A stretch of 64,000 nt of DNA from JANQSS01 sp965249735. GTDB taxonomy: Bacteria; Bacteroidota; Bacteroidia; Chitinophagales; Saprospiraceae. Under the pieces are notes generated by a model. That model was not told the origin of the DNA. It was given only the letters and a program-made list of their open reading frames with translations, and searched no databases. The stretch lies in contig CBDFMS010000019.1 of the NCBI GenBank assembly GCA_965249735.1, positions 1 to 64,000 on the forward strand. Reading direction: 5' to 3'. A program made the position numbers and the translations under genes. Below, one piece after another: positions 54,582 to 63,976 of this stretch; position 1 is the first letter of the stretch, and each line of letters opens with the position of its first letter.

Positions 54582-55963
54582 TAAAACTGAATATAATAGT
54601 TATCGATACCGGATTCCATGCCGAATATTAAAATCATAAATATTAATTTGAAATATATCGTCCATCTTAACCACATAGGTTTGGCTGCCATGTAATCATC
54701 AAATCTTAGTTTACCGGACTTGCTGTTATGGTAATCCATGATCAGGAAAGACAATAGAATTACAGACACACTTTTGATCGTAGGTGTCAGGTTTATCGCG
54801 AACGATGATTCTTCTATCAATAAAATTCTGAAAGTTTCTACTATGTCAGGTGAAATAAAGATTAAAGCTATGAGAGAAGAAAAAAACAAATGATAAAAAA
54901 CACCGAAAACTCTCCTGATTTTTGGAAAGGGCAATTTATGAAGATCTATTTTTCTTTCTATTACAATCCACAAGCCACTCAATAATCCCCACATCAACAT
55001 GGCGATAGAAAGTTCATGCCATAATGCGATAAGAACAAATGTGATTAATAAAATCCAATCGATGTATCTCTTTTTTTTATCGTGTCGGGCAATTACGAAG
55101 AAAAAGTAGTCTCGGAACCAGTCATTAAGTGTCATATGCCACTCTTTCCAGAATCGTTGTCTGGAAGGTGCAAAATATATTCTATTCCCAAAATTGTTTT
55201 TCAATTTGACATTGAAAATTTGACTTACACCCTGGAAAAAGTCGACAAATGCACTAAAGTTGCAATATAAGTACAGGAAAAATATGAGCCCAACCAGCAA
55301 ATAATAGAGACCTTCTGCTTGCCCTGACTGCATTTGAATCATTAAAGCATACAACCTCTTGGAAACGACCAAATTCTTGAATAGCCCCCAAAGTATTAAT
55401 CTCAATCCCTTTGAAAATGTCGCATTTGTAACCTCGATGTTTTTAAATTCCCTAAGCAAATACTTCGCTCGGTGTAATGGGCCGGAAAATATGGTAGGAA
55501 AATAAGTTAGGTAGAGTAGAAGTAAAAAGAAGTTTCTTTCAGGTACAATATACTTCCGTTTGACATCAACCAGATAACTAATCCCATTGAATGTAAAATA
55601 CGACAACCCGACCAAATAGAACAATGAAATGATATACATGGGTTCTGTAACATCCATTTTTGGTAGACTGAAATTCTCAAAATGAGATCCTGAATAGGCG
55701 ATTTTCACGACCGTTAAAGGGGTTAGTAATATTAACACGGCCATCCCCACGACGTAATCCTTTCGTTCAATTAATAACGCAAAACAATAAATAGTGAAAC
55801 TTAATCCGATTAGAATGAAGACTTTAAAGTCCATCATGTAGAAATAAGCTAAGAGACTAGTAAGCAAAAGAGCTTTCCAACGATTTTCCCTGTTAAGGGA
55901 AACAGTCAAGCCAATGGATGAGAGGAGGTACAAACACACGACCAATAAGTTTACCTCTTTCAT
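54581..55963 (-). CDS. MBOAT-family O-acyltransferase
   Basis: 460 residues with about 11 membrane helices. Conserved features are PSRQRFWKEWHMTLNDWFRDYFF (about 267-289) and the catalytic His316 in LIALWHELSIAMLMWG. The family includes DltB and AlgI, which move an acyl group from a carrier protein or donor through the membrane to an outside acceptor. Here the ACP and P450 genes come just before, and an SGNH-like gene just after, so this is probably the transfer step of one pathway. The gap to the P450 gene is 11 bases. Confidence 0.9.
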   Translation of the reverse strand: MKEVNLLVVCLYLLSSIGLTVSLNRENRWKALLLTSLLAYFYMMDFKVFILIGLSFTIYCFALLIERKDYVVGMAVLILLTPLTVVKIAYSGSHFENFSLPKMDVTEPMYIISLFYLVGLSYFTFNGISYLVDVKRKYIVPERNFFLLLLYLTYFPTIFSGPLHRAKYLLREFKNIEVTNATFSKGLRLILWGLFKNLVVSKRLYALMIQMQSGQAEGLYYLLVGLIFFLYLYCNFSAFVDFFQGVSQIFNVKLKNNFGNRIYFAPSRQRFWKEWHMTLNDWFRDYFFFVIARHDKKKRYIDWILLITFVLIALWHELSIAMLMWGLLSGLWIVIERKIDLHKLPFPKIRRVFGVFYHLFFSSLIALIFISPDIVETFRILLIEESSFAINLTPTIKSVSVILLSFLIMDYHNSKSGKLRFDDYMAAKPMWLRWTIYFKLIFMILIFGMESGIDNYYIQF

Positions 55964-55974
55964 ACAATCAGCCT

Positions 55975-57162
55975 CTAACCCATGTTTTTTATCGAATTAT
56001 ATGTCCTCATAAATATTTGCTTACCCATTTTTATTTCAGCTGATTGGGACCACTTTTTTTCTATTAAATAATCAACCATGGGTTTAATGGCAAAAATTAG
56101 CTCTTGCCGGGCTATTTGAGAGCCTAAGCAAAAATGGGTACCTCGACCGAAAGCCAAATGGTGATTAGGTCGATTGATTATAACGTCATTTGGTGATTCA
56201 AAAATTCGTGGATCACGATTTGCACTCGCCAGACATAACATTAATTTAGATCCTGCAGGAATGTGCGCCTCACCAATTGTGATGACTTCGTGATTTACAC
56301 GAACGGTATATTGAGCCGGAGAAAATAACCTGATGATTTCTTCAGCGTACAATTGCATATCACTTTCGGAGGCACTTCTCACCCAATTCACCCGGCGGTT
56401 ATTCTCAAAAGTCTTCAAAATGGCATAAGCCAACGTGTCTTTTGTCGTTTCAAATGCTGCGGCTAACGAAACGAGCAATATGGAGTACAGGTCTTCTTCT
56501 GTAAGATCAAATTCCAATTCGCCAGCGTATAGTATGACCCGATCTCTAAAGAGCGAATCACCAAAGAGGTTTTTACCCCAAATGAGCCAGTCGTTGGTTT
56601 GTAAAAGCTTTTGTTTTGGGCTCAAAGAATCTTGCGCTTTCGTCAGCATGTTCGAAAACATCTTAATCTTTTCGTAGGTGCCGTATGCTTTCAACCCAAA
56701 TATCCGCTTGACAATCAGGTATTGAAAGTAAGAGCACATATGCGATATGTCAATGTCGGTTTGGCGATCGAAGTACTGTAACAGCGATTCATAGCTATCA
56801 ACAAGGATGTCATCAAAGTCAATATTTTTGATTGCTTTTCCTATGATGGACCGCACTGGTTTATGGTCTGTTCCATTCAAATGCATAGGCCAGTTTTTCG
56901 TGCTTTTTGACAGATATGGACAAGCACTGCTACCTTTAAAAATTCGATGTCTTTTTTTCTCAAAAGCCGAACTTAGTTCGAATACAGAGTATTTATCTGA
57001 TTTTAATATCTTACCAATGTCGTCGTGTCTAAAAAAGACCCAACATCCAATTACGCTTTCTTGTATAGGATTCGTTTCCCTGCATTGCTCGAGATGAGGG
57101 TAAGGATTCGTCAAATATGCTGCTGAAAACGGATTCCAGACTACTTTTTTGATGTCATCCAT
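55975..57162 (-). CDS. Cytochrome P450
   Basis: 395 residues of a soluble bacterial class I type. The I-helix has AAAFETTKDT (about 234-243; Ala where Gly is commonest), the K-helix ExxR is E275-R278, and the heme-binding loop is FGRGTHFCLG with the ligand Cys345. There is no membrane segment. The first 22 bases overlap the carrier-protein gene. P450s coded next to carrier proteins are known to hydroxylate carrier-bound acyl or aminoacyl groups, which is my inference for this one. No ferredoxin gene is seen nearby. Confidence 0.93.
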   Translation of the reverse strand: MDDIKKVVWNPFSAAYLTNPYPHLEQCRETNPIQESVIGCWVFFRHDDIGKILKSDKYSVFELSSAFEKKRHRIFKGSSACPYLSKSTKNWPMHLNGTDHKPVRSIIGKAIKNIDFDDILVDSYESLLQYFDRQTDIDISHMCSYFQYLIVKRIFGLKAYGTYEKIKMFSNMLTKAQDSLSPKQKLLQTNDWLIWGKNLFGDSLFRDRVILYAGELEFDLTEEDLYSILLVSLAAAFETTKDTLAYAILKTFENNRRVNWVRSASESDMQLYAEEIIRLFSPAQYTVRVNHEVITIGEAHIPAGSKLMLCLASANRDPRIFESPNDVIINRPNHHLAFGRGTHFCLGSQIARQELIFAIKPMVDYLIEKKWSQSAEIKMGKQIFMRTYNSIKNMG

Positions 57163-57383
57163 TCGACAAGCTTATTTATGGTATTAAATTCTGAGAGCAC
57201 AGTAGGATCCAGGTTGTCGAACCCAAAATCAGTTTCCAGGTCAAACGCAATAGTTAGTATAGAGAGTGAATCCAGGTCCAGTTGATCGAATTCCTGATCC
57301 AGGGGGATGTCTTCAACAGACATATCAGTTTCATCTGCAATTTTTCTCTGCAGATACGCTTCTAATTTCATGTTTTGGTTCAT
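57141..57383 (-). CDS. Acyl carrier protein-like protein
   Basis: 80 residues, all-helical, with the phosphopantetheine site DSL at 38-40 (Ser39) in DQLDLDSLSILTIAFDLE, and acidic composition. It is not the general fatty-acid ACP gene, because no fab genes are near; it is the first gene of the P450/MBOAT/SGNH operon. It should carry an acyl or aminoacyl group for the P450 and MBOAT proteins. Confidence 0.88.
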   Translation of the reverse strand: MNQNMKLEAYLQRKIADETDMSVEDIPLDQEFDQLDLDSLSILTIAFDLETDFGFDNLDPTVLSEFNTINKLVEWMTSKK

Positions 57384-57801
57384 TCAAAGGTTATATATCG
57401 GCTAACTAATGTAGTAATATTCGACTGAGGAGTCATCGTGAAGAAATGGAATTGATCCATACCAAGCTCCAAACTCGACCTAAATATATAAAAAACATGT
57501 AATATGTAAGTATCTGCTAGTTAATCCCACAATAGATTTTGATTTAGTACTAAGGCTAAAATAGATACTTGGATTCGTTTAATATCGAGTTGGTTTAGAT
57601 TGGAAGCACATTTAGCAACATTGAACTATCATTCACAATCCCAGTTCAACCCTTCAATCTTCTAAAATAAATTATACAGATCAGAAAACTCTATCGAAAG
57701 GCTGAGCTGCCATGACTTGATATCCTGAAGTACAATTAGAGTGTTGCGATGATGACCCACAATCATGTACGCTGACTCGAGATGAGCGTGTTTACTTTCA
57801 T
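57384..57801. other. Leader region of the carrier-protein operon
   Basis: About 420 bases between the ACP start and the tRNA terminator. AT-rich; no open frame to support. The promoter of the operon must be here, but I cannot point to a clear box. Confidence 0.35.
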
Positions 57802-57802
57802 A

Positions 57803-57832
57803 AAAAAAACCGCACGTTTGCGCGGTTTTTTT
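57803..57832 (-). terminator. Terminator of tRNA-Gly
   Basis: AAAAAAACCGC and GCGGTTTTTTT around the loop ACGTTTGC, directly downstream of the tRNA on the minus strand. Confidence 0.8.
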
Positions 57833-57842
57833 AAAATGCTTG

Positions 57843-57915
<73 letters not shown>

Positions 57916-58075
57916 TTTTTAAAGGGTTGCAAATATAGAAAGCTTTCCATTATTTGCCCCAAGTTCCAGCAGTAAAATTTACACTACATATTTCAATCGA
58001 ATTGCTCCATAAGAAACAGCTCGTTTTTGATCTCTATCTCACGATCTCAAGCTCTCGCGTTCTATTCTATCGTAT

Positions 58076-58083
58076 TACCTTTG
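58076..58083 (+). promoter_or_regulatory. Bacteroidota -7 box of mnmA
   Basis: TACCTTTG ends four bases before the GTG start at 58088, the same arrangement as mnmE. Transcription probably begins at or next to the start codon. Confidence 0.55.
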
Positions 58084-58087
58084 CCGC

Positions 58088-59200
58088 GTGAGTCAGAAAG
58101 GTAAAATATTAGTTGCAATGAGTGGAGGTATAGACAGCACGGTAGCCGCCATGCTTCTTAGAGACGAAGGCTACGAAATCGTTGGCATGACAATGAAAAC
58201 CTGGGATTATGCATCTTCAGGCGGTTCGAAAAAGGAAACCGGCTGTTGTTCATTGGATTCGATTAACGATGCGAGACAAGTGGCCGTCGATTTTGGCTTC
58301 CCGCATTATATCATCGACATCAGGGAAGAATTTGGTGATTATGTGATTGACAATTTTGTAGACGAATATATTGCCGGCCGTACGCCCAATCCTTGTATAC
58401 TTTGTAATACCCATATCAAGTGGGAGGCCATGCTGCGAAGAGCGGACATGCTCGATTGCGAATACATTGCCACGGGTCATTATGCCCGAATAAAAAAGGC
58501 TGATGACAGGTACTACATTGCAAAAGGAATCGATCACAACAAAGATCAATCGTACGTGTTATGGGGCCTGAGCCAGAAATGCCTTGCCAGAACAAAATTT
58601 CCATTATCAGATTTATCTAAACCACAAATCAGGCAAATTGCCATCGATCGGGGTTATCCTGAACTTGCCAAAAAGGCGGAGAGTTATGAAATATGCTTTG
58701 TTCCTGACAATGACTATAGGGGATTTTTAAAGAGACGTGTTCCGGATTTGGAGGCAGAAGTGAAAGGAGGACAATTAGTGGATGTAGCCGGCAATTTGCT
58801 CGGACTGCATGATGGATATCCATTTTATACTGTGGGACAACGGAAAGGACTCGGGAGAGCTTTCGGAGAACCGATGTATGTTACTGAAATACGACCTGAT
58901 AGCAATACCGTAGTTCTTGGCCGCGAAGATGATCTTAATCGACGTCAAATGCTGGTGTATAAAGAGAATTGGTTGAAATATGCCCATCTACCCGAAGGCA
59001 AAGAAGTACTGACCAAAATTAGATATCGCGATGAAGGAGCGTTAGCCACCATCAGTCGCAAGGACGATCAAATTCTGGTAGATTTTAATCATATGGTCAA
59101 AGGAGTTGCCCCAGGACAATCTGCCGTTTTTTATGAAGGCGATGAAGTCATTGGCGGTGGAATCATTTACTCCGGAAACACATGGGAGTTTCCATCTTAA
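58088..59200 (+). CDS. mnmA: tRNA 2-thiouridylase MnmA
   Basis: 370 residues. It puts sulfur on C2 of wobble uridine 34 in tRNAs for Lys, Glu and Gln. The PP-loop is AMSGGIDSTVA (about 10-20). The two catalytic cysteines are C103 (RTPNPCILCN) and C203 (ESYEICFVPDNDYRGF). The start is GTG, as the family N terminus begins about nine residues before the PP-loop and no ATG fits. Its partner in U34 modification, mnmE, is 40 kb away but has the same promoter layout. Confidence 0.96.
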   Translation: MSQKGKILVAMSGGIDSTVAAMLLRDEGYEIVGMTMKTWDYASSGGSKKETGCCSLDSINDARQVAVDFGFPHYIIDIREEFGDYVIDNFVDEYIAGRTPNPCILCNTHIKWEAMLRRADMLDCEYIATGHYARIKKADDRYYIAKGIDHNKDQSYVLWGLSQKCLARTKFPLSDLSKPQIRQIAIDRGYPELAKKAESYEICFVPDNDYRGFLKRRVPDLEAEVKGGQLVDVAGNLLGLHDGYPFYTVGQRKGLGRAFGEPMYVTEIRPDSNTVVLGREDDLNRRQMLVYKENWLKYAHLPEGKEVLTKIRYRDEGALATISRKDDQILVDFNHMVKGVAPGQSAVFYEGDEVIGGGIIYSGNTWEFPS

Positions 59201-59261
59201 ACAGTTAATCAATTAAATACTAAGCTTCATTTTTATATTTTAAATATCTGATTTGGAATTC

Positions 59262-59774
59262 ATGCAACACTACCTTCAAATAGGGAAATTAGGGAAGATA
59301 TTCGGACTCGAGGGATATTTGCGTGTATGGATTCATGATGGAATGGATGAGGTCTGGGAACAACACATTGCAAATAATCAAGCGATATTTATCGGAATCG
59401 ATGCGTTTAAAATACCTTTTTTTATTGCTAATTATTTAGCAGAAAAAGGGCTGGTTCAATTTAAGAAAATAGCTTCCCATGAGCAATTAGAAGAAATGGC
59501 CAGTGGAAACCTTTATATTGTATCGCACGAGGATAATTCAGAATTAAAAATAAACTCGAATAAATTGGAAGACTTCGTTATCGTCGATTCCAATACAAAC
59601 CATGCGGTCGGTCGAATTGATCGAATCGAAGAATTTCCTGCCCATGCCATGGCTATAGTCAAATACGACAAAGGAGAATGGCATATTCCACTGGTCGAAG
59701 AATGGGTGACAGAACTGGATATGGAAGGCAACAAACTATATCTGGATCTGCCCGAAGGACTTTTAGACATATAA
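59262..59774 (+). CDS. rimM: Ribosome maturation factor RimM
   Basis: 170 residues from the ATG at 59262 (MQHYLQIGKLGKIFGLEGYLRV). A TTG 9 bases upstream in the same frame is possible but less likely. RimM helps 16S rRNA processing and 30S assembly, binding S19. Both the N-terminal RimM domain and the C-terminal PRC-barrel part (VGRIDRIEEFPAHAMAIVKYDKGEWHIPLVEEWV) are present. Confidence 0.9.
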   Translation: MQHYLQIGKLGKIFGLEGYLRVWIHDGMDEVWEQHIANNQAIFIGIDAFKIPFFIANYLAEKGLVQFKKIASHEQLEEMASGNLYIVSHEDNSELKINSNKLEDFVIVDSNTNHAVGRIDRIEEFPAHAMAIVKYDKGEWHIPLVEEWVTELDMEGNKLYLDLPEGLLDI

Positions 59775-59778
59775 TTCA

Positions 59779-60606
59779 ATGAGCATGGCGTATGATCATT
59801 TAAATAAAGTCGGGCGACCATGGCTGACATCACTTATCCTGGTTTGTGTTGTCGTGCTGCTTTCAAGTTGCGCATCCGTTCGCAAATTTGAAAGATCACA
59901 TATAGATTATAGACTTGGTGACAGATCAATCCGAATCCATCGGATAGTCTCTTCAGACACCGGTCTGGTTTTATTCAACATGCATGAGGATGAAAATACT
60001 TCCGTTAAAGCCGGCAAAAAATATTTAAAAAGAAATCCAGGACGATTATTTTACTTGCAACACAGTGGAAAGAGGAGAATTGAATTCCAGGTAAATGAAG
60101 TGTATTATTCCATTGATCCAAATCGAATATTTACGGACAATGGCATTGAACAAACTCTCAAGCGATCGGGAAATTATAGTGAAAAAGCACACAAAATGGT
60201 GTCCGTTTTTGCGCGAAAACTATTGGATTTAATCGAGGTAGATGATCAAAAAGTCGTGATTGCGTTGCACAATAATGATGAGTCTGAATACAGCCTCCTT
60301 TCATATGTCAAAGGGGGTAAATATGAAATGGATGCAATCGAGGTCAATCATGTTCTGGAGAAAGATGCCGATGATTTCTTTTTCGTGACCAACCCGGAAA
60401 TTTTTCTCGCCCTAAAACAGAGTGATTGGAATGTCGTGTTACAAGACAATGCGCATGGAACGGATGATGGGTCGCTTTCAATCTATTGCGGAAACCACAA
60501 CATTCCCTATGTCAATCTGGAAGCACAAAATGGTCACAAAAAAGAACAACTGGCCATGTTCAATGCACTTCACTCAACCTTGTCTAATAAAACCCTCGGT
60601 GAGTGA
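59779..60606 (+). CDS. Lipoprotein of unknown function, M14-peptidase-like motifs
   Basis: 275 residues; lipobox LLSSC (Cys31) after a hydrophobic segment. The body has FNMHEDENTS (HxxE), IALHNND (His) and PYVNLEAQNGHKKEQ (Glu), spaced as the zinc ligands and Glu of M14-type carboxypeptidases or desuccinylases would be. That makes a small zinc hydrolase on the cell envelope possible. I cannot confirm it by family. It starts five bases after rimM, so both are likely co-transcribed. Confidence 0.6.
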   Translation: MSMAYDHLNKVGRPWLTSLILVCVVVLLSSCASVRKFERSHIDYRLGDRSIRIHRIVSSDTGLVLFNMHEDENTSVKAGKKYLKRNPGRLFYLQHSGKRRIEFQVNEVYYSIDPNRIFTDNGIEQTLKRSGNYSEKAHKMVSVFARKLLDLIEVDDQKVVIALHNNDESEYSLLSYVKGGKYEMDAIEVNHVLEKDADDFFFVTNPEIFLALKQSDWNVVLQDNAHGTDDGSLSIYCGNHNIPYVNLEAQNGHKKEQLAMFNALHSTLSNKTLGE

Positions 60607-60687
60607 TCTAATTTACTTCATCCGTTTCGACACTGCAGACAATAATTTTCTCTACTTTCGCCTTCCCAATTATAAAATTTAAATTAA

Positions 60688-61419
60688 ATGGAACGTTTCA
60701 TCGATGGCTGGTATAGTCCGGCAATAAAAAAGCATATGGACATCGTGATGTATGGTCATTTCGGCCCGGTATTGTTGCTCATACCAACGGCTGCTGCCGA
60801 CTACCTGGAATACGAGCGATTTCTCATGCTTGATGTATTGGAAGATATTATAGATGCCGGAAAATTAAAGGTGGTTTCAATTAATAGCATCAACGCCGAG
60901 AGTTGGTTGAATAAAGAGATGAATCCAAAACACAAAGCGATTCGACAAAATGATTTCAATCATTATGTACGACATGAAGTCATCCCTTATATCAAATCCA
61001 AGACAAGCCAGGAAACGCCAATTTATACATGCGGAGCTTCTCTCGGAGCCTTGCATGCTGCAAATTTATATTTCAAATACCCCTACCATCTCGATGGTTG
61101 TATTGCCATGAGTGGCGTATATGATTTGACTACCTACACGGATGGGTATTGGGATGATGATGTCTATTTCAATTCACCTATTCATTATATGGAAAAATTG
61201 AACGATGATTATTACCTCCCACGATTACAACAGGCTAATCATATCCATATCCTGACCGGTAGTGGTGATTATGAAGATCCAAATTCTTCGCGTGTGCTTT
61301 CGGCCTTGTTAAACAGCAAGGGAATTCCAAATGAACTCGACATATGGGGTACTGATATGAAACATGACTGGCCAACCTGGCGAGCTATGTTGCCACATTA
61401 TATGGGGACGAGGTTTTAG
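60688..61419 (+). CDS. Esterase-family alpha/beta hydrolase
   Basis: 243 residues without signal peptide. The nucleophile elbow is GASLGALHA (about 113-121, Ser115), and the end has GTDMKHDWPTWR with the likely catalytic His and a preceding acid in GSGDYEDPN. It resembles the PF00756 esterase group, related to S-formylglutathione hydrolase. The substrate is not evident. A box TACTTTCG lies about 30 bases upstream. Confidence 0.75.
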   Translation: MERFIDGWYSPAIKKHMDIVMYGHFGPVLLLIPTAAADYLEYERFLMLDVLEDIIDAGKLKVVSINSINAESWLNKEMNPKHKAIRQNDFNHYVRHEVIPYIKSKTSQETPIYTCGASLGALHAANLYFKYPYHLDGCIAMSGVYDLTTYTDGYWDDDVYFNSPIHYMEKLNDDYYLPRLQQANHIHILTGSGDYEDPNSSRVLSALLNSKGIPNELDIWGTDMKHDWPTWRAMLPHYMGTRF

Positions 61420-61566
61420 CAAACACTTTGTAGAGTACTTTATTCTTAGTATTCTTTCTTGCAGGAACTATAAGTCTGGAAAGTAATAAATGCGCAACTT
61501 AGGAGAATTGAAGACTTGCAAATTGCATTTTAAACTAAAATAAAATTCATCTTTTTCATTGAGCAA

Positions 61567-62109
61567 TCATTCTTGATCAATCAGTTCGTTGACTGCTTCT
61601 ACAAAATTCTCACATGAAACCGTGGCTCCGGAAATACCATCAATATTTTCGCCCAATTTAAAATGACCGGGCCTTTTATTCAAAAATTGTTTTAACCACC
61701 ATTTAGCTGAAATTTCATAGCCGTAATTAGACTCAAAATCAATAATGTCAATATACATTATTTGTTGAGAAGAATTAAAATAAATGAGGTACTCGAGTTC
61801 CTCCCGGTTTGCTTTCTTTGATTGGTCTGTAAACGTTGTGCAGCCTCCAAAATAGCAAACGTGAGTCATACCATGAATCACATGACCTACGTTCTCAGTG
61901 GATTTAACGATACGATAAAATGATTGAACCGTCTTGTTCTTATTATAAAACCCGTTGGGGATATAATTAATCCTGTCAATGGTTGTGGCATTGTCAAATA
62001 ATTTAGTCACACGCCTTTCTATTTTACGTTCGATATTGTCATCAATAGAATATTCTTGTGAAAGCCCGGATGTAATACATAAAAAGAATATGATTAAACA
62101 TTTTGTCAT
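61567..62109 (-). CDS. FMN-binding domain protein
   Basis: 180 residues with a signal peptide (about 1-17). The motif DGISGATVS (about 158-166) is the flavinylation site of NqrC/RnfG-type FMN-binding domains, in which ApbE attaches FMN to the Thr. This predicts a periplasmic electron-carrying protein. The gene lies 29 bases after the porin gene on the same strand. Members coupled to outer-membrane or respiratory functions are widespread, and the partner redox protein is not in the window. Confidence 0.82.
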   Translation of the reverse strand: MTKCLIIFFLCITSGLSQEYSIDDNIERKIERRVTKLFDNATTIDRINYIPNGFYNKNKTVQSFYRIVKSTENVGHVIHGMTHVCYFGGCTTFTDQSKKANREELEYLIYFNSSQQIMYIDIIDFESNYGYEISAKWWLKQFLNKRPGHFKLGENIDGISGATVSCENFVEAVNELIDQE

Positions 62110-62138
62110 ATACAGAAATTAAATACCATTTATCTTGA

Positions 62139-63326
62139 TCAAAACCAAACTCCGATTCCTAAATTAAGTTGATTGGTTTTATTTTTCAGCCCATCTTCAA
62201 TCCATTGATAATCTGCTTTAAACGACACAGACTGTCCATGACGCCAACTGATGCCTGCGGTTATTTCTTGTTTGTCATACGCATGATTGTCATTTAACCC
62301 TTCGGTATTGGCATGGGTATCGTATTGTTCCCATCGGACGAAGGGTAGGAGAGAAGTCTTGAATTTCCGGTTACCTAATCTCAGGACATCGTAGGCCGCT
62401 TCAATATAGTATCCGGTTAGACGCGATCCTACGTCTTTACCCGTAAATCCATTGTAGTTTTCAGCATCCTTTAATTTGGTAGTTGTATACATAAACCGAC
62501 TTTCCAGCCCGCCAATCGTGTGCCGGGCATCTATACCCACCATCACCACACCGACGACTGAGCTATCAGCTCTTTGTAAATTGATTTCGTCCGGCTTCGA
62601 CAATCCATCATACAATTTGGATTGTGTTTTTCCAGCATACAAAGCAAAACCCAGCTTTAATTGTCGAACGCCAAAGTAATCGAACTTAGCTGAGAAATTG
62701 GGTGACGACAAACTGGAGCGTAAACCTTTTTGTCTGCCCTTTCTCAACCCATCAACACCACTCAGCGTCCCGTTCATACCATCATGACTCAAGAAACCAT
62801 TTGTGACATACAACTGGTATCTTATGTTTACTTCCGATACTACTCCATTAAGCCCCAAAGCCAATTCTCTCCAGGTCGTTGGTATAATCTTACTGTCGAC
62901 ATTAGGACGTTCTACGCCATGAAACGTCGTAGGCTCATGATATTCGTTGATGATACCCATAGGAATAATCATCATTCCACCTCTCAGATTTAATCGTTTA
63001 CCAATTTTATACTGAATGTATGCCTGTTCAATAAAAATTTCATCGCCATGCTCCACTTCAATTTCAGATATAAATTGCAGTCGATCATTGAACCGATATC
63101 CGGTAAAAAGGACAAAGCGGTGCACTTCCAATTTTCCATTATATCGCACCTCATCAGCTAATCGCTGATTATAATCGATCTGAGCATACCCCCGAATACT
63201 AAGATTCCTGTCATCCTGGAACATATTGTTCACCGAATTGGAGTAGATTGAGTCTTGCGCCTTAAGGCACAACTCCAGAGAGCAAAGCGTTATAGTCAAA
63301 AGCAGATGAATCCAGTATATTTTCAA
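62139..63326 (-). CDS. Outer-membrane porin, phosphate-porin (OprO/OprP) type
   Basis: 395 residues with signal peptide (to about 23) and beta-strand repeats ending in the aromatic residue (GIGVWF) of outer-membrane barrels. Recognisable pieces are VHRFVLFTGYRFNDRLQFISEIEVEHGDEIFIEQAYIQYKIGKRLNLRGGMMIIPMGIINEYHEP, typical of the Bacteroidota OprO-like porins. Its specific substrate is open. It is the first gene of a two-gene operon with the FMN-binding protein. Confidence 0.82.
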   Translation of the reverse strand: MKIYWIHLLLTITLCSLELCLKAQDSIYSNSVNNMFQDDRNLSIRGYAQIDYNQRLADEVRYNGKLEVHRFVLFTGYRFNDRLQFISEIEVEHGDEIFIEQAYIQYKIGKRLNLRGGMMIIPMGIINEYHEPTTFHGVERPNVDSKIIPTTWRELALGLNGVVSEVNIRYQLYVTNGFLSHDGMNGTLSGVDGLRKGRQKGLRSSLSSPNFSAKFDYFGVRQLKLGFALYAGKTQSKLYDGLSKPDEINLQRADSSVVGVVMVGIDARHTIGGLESRFMYTTTKLKDAENYNGFTGKDVGSRLTGYYIEAAYDVLRLGNRKFKTSLLPFVRWEQYDTHANTEGLNDNHAYDKQEITAGISWRHGQSVSFKADYQWIEDGLKNKTNQLNLGIGVWF

Positions 63327-63478
63327 ATCCGTAGAATTAGTCTAAATAAAAATTGGATGACAAATATAGATCGACCGGACCAGAAATAATCGAATTTTTC
63401 AATCATATTAATCTTCTTTTTTGATGTAGATTTTTCCGACTTGAAAAGCATTTAAAAAGTTGAAAACAACAACAAAAA

Positions 63479-63976
63479 ATGAAACAAGTATTTATACTCA
63501 TCCTGATTTTATGTGGGAGTTTTCAGTTATCTGAAGCACAATCGCAGTCCTTCGACAAAAGGCCTTTCCACAACTTCGATTTTTGGCTCGGCGAATGGAC
63601 CGTGTACAAGTATGGAACAGACACTATTGCAGGTTTCAGTCGCATTACTTCAATTATCGACAGCCTTGCAATCCAGGAATTTTATCAAAATCCAAAAGGG
63701 ACCTACAAGGGAACAAGCCTCAATAAGTACAATCCGATAAATGGCCAATGGGATCAATTTTGGGTCGACAATAGCGGATTAAGTCTCAGTATTCGAGGAA
63801 TTCTTCAAGATGGCAAGATGGTACTGCAGGATATTGAGGCGAGAGAAAATTTACCACTCAATCGAATTACCTGGGCGCCTGAACCGAAAGAAACGGTGCG
63901 ACAAACCTGGGATCAAAGCACCGATGGTGGAAAGTCCTGGATTACGGTATTTGATGGTAAATACGTCAGGAAATAG
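63479..63976 (+). CDS. Small secreted protein, DUF1579-like
   Basis: 165 residues with a signal peptide (to about 20). Conserved block FDFWLGEWTVYKYG near the start and DGKMVLQDIEARENLPLNRITWAPEPKETVRQTWDQSTDGGKSWITVFDGKY at the end match the lipocalin-like DUF1579 family. The role is unknown. The gene is complete, ending 25 bases before the window edge. Confidence 0.75.
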   Translation: MKQVFILILILCGSFQLSEAQSQSFDKRPFHNFDFWLGEWTVYKYGTDTIAGFSRITSIIDSLAIQEFYQNPKGTYKGTSLNKYNPINGQWDQFWVDNSGLSLSIRGILQDGKMVLQDIEARENLPLNRITWAPEPKETVRQTWDQSTDGGKSWITVFDGKYVRK

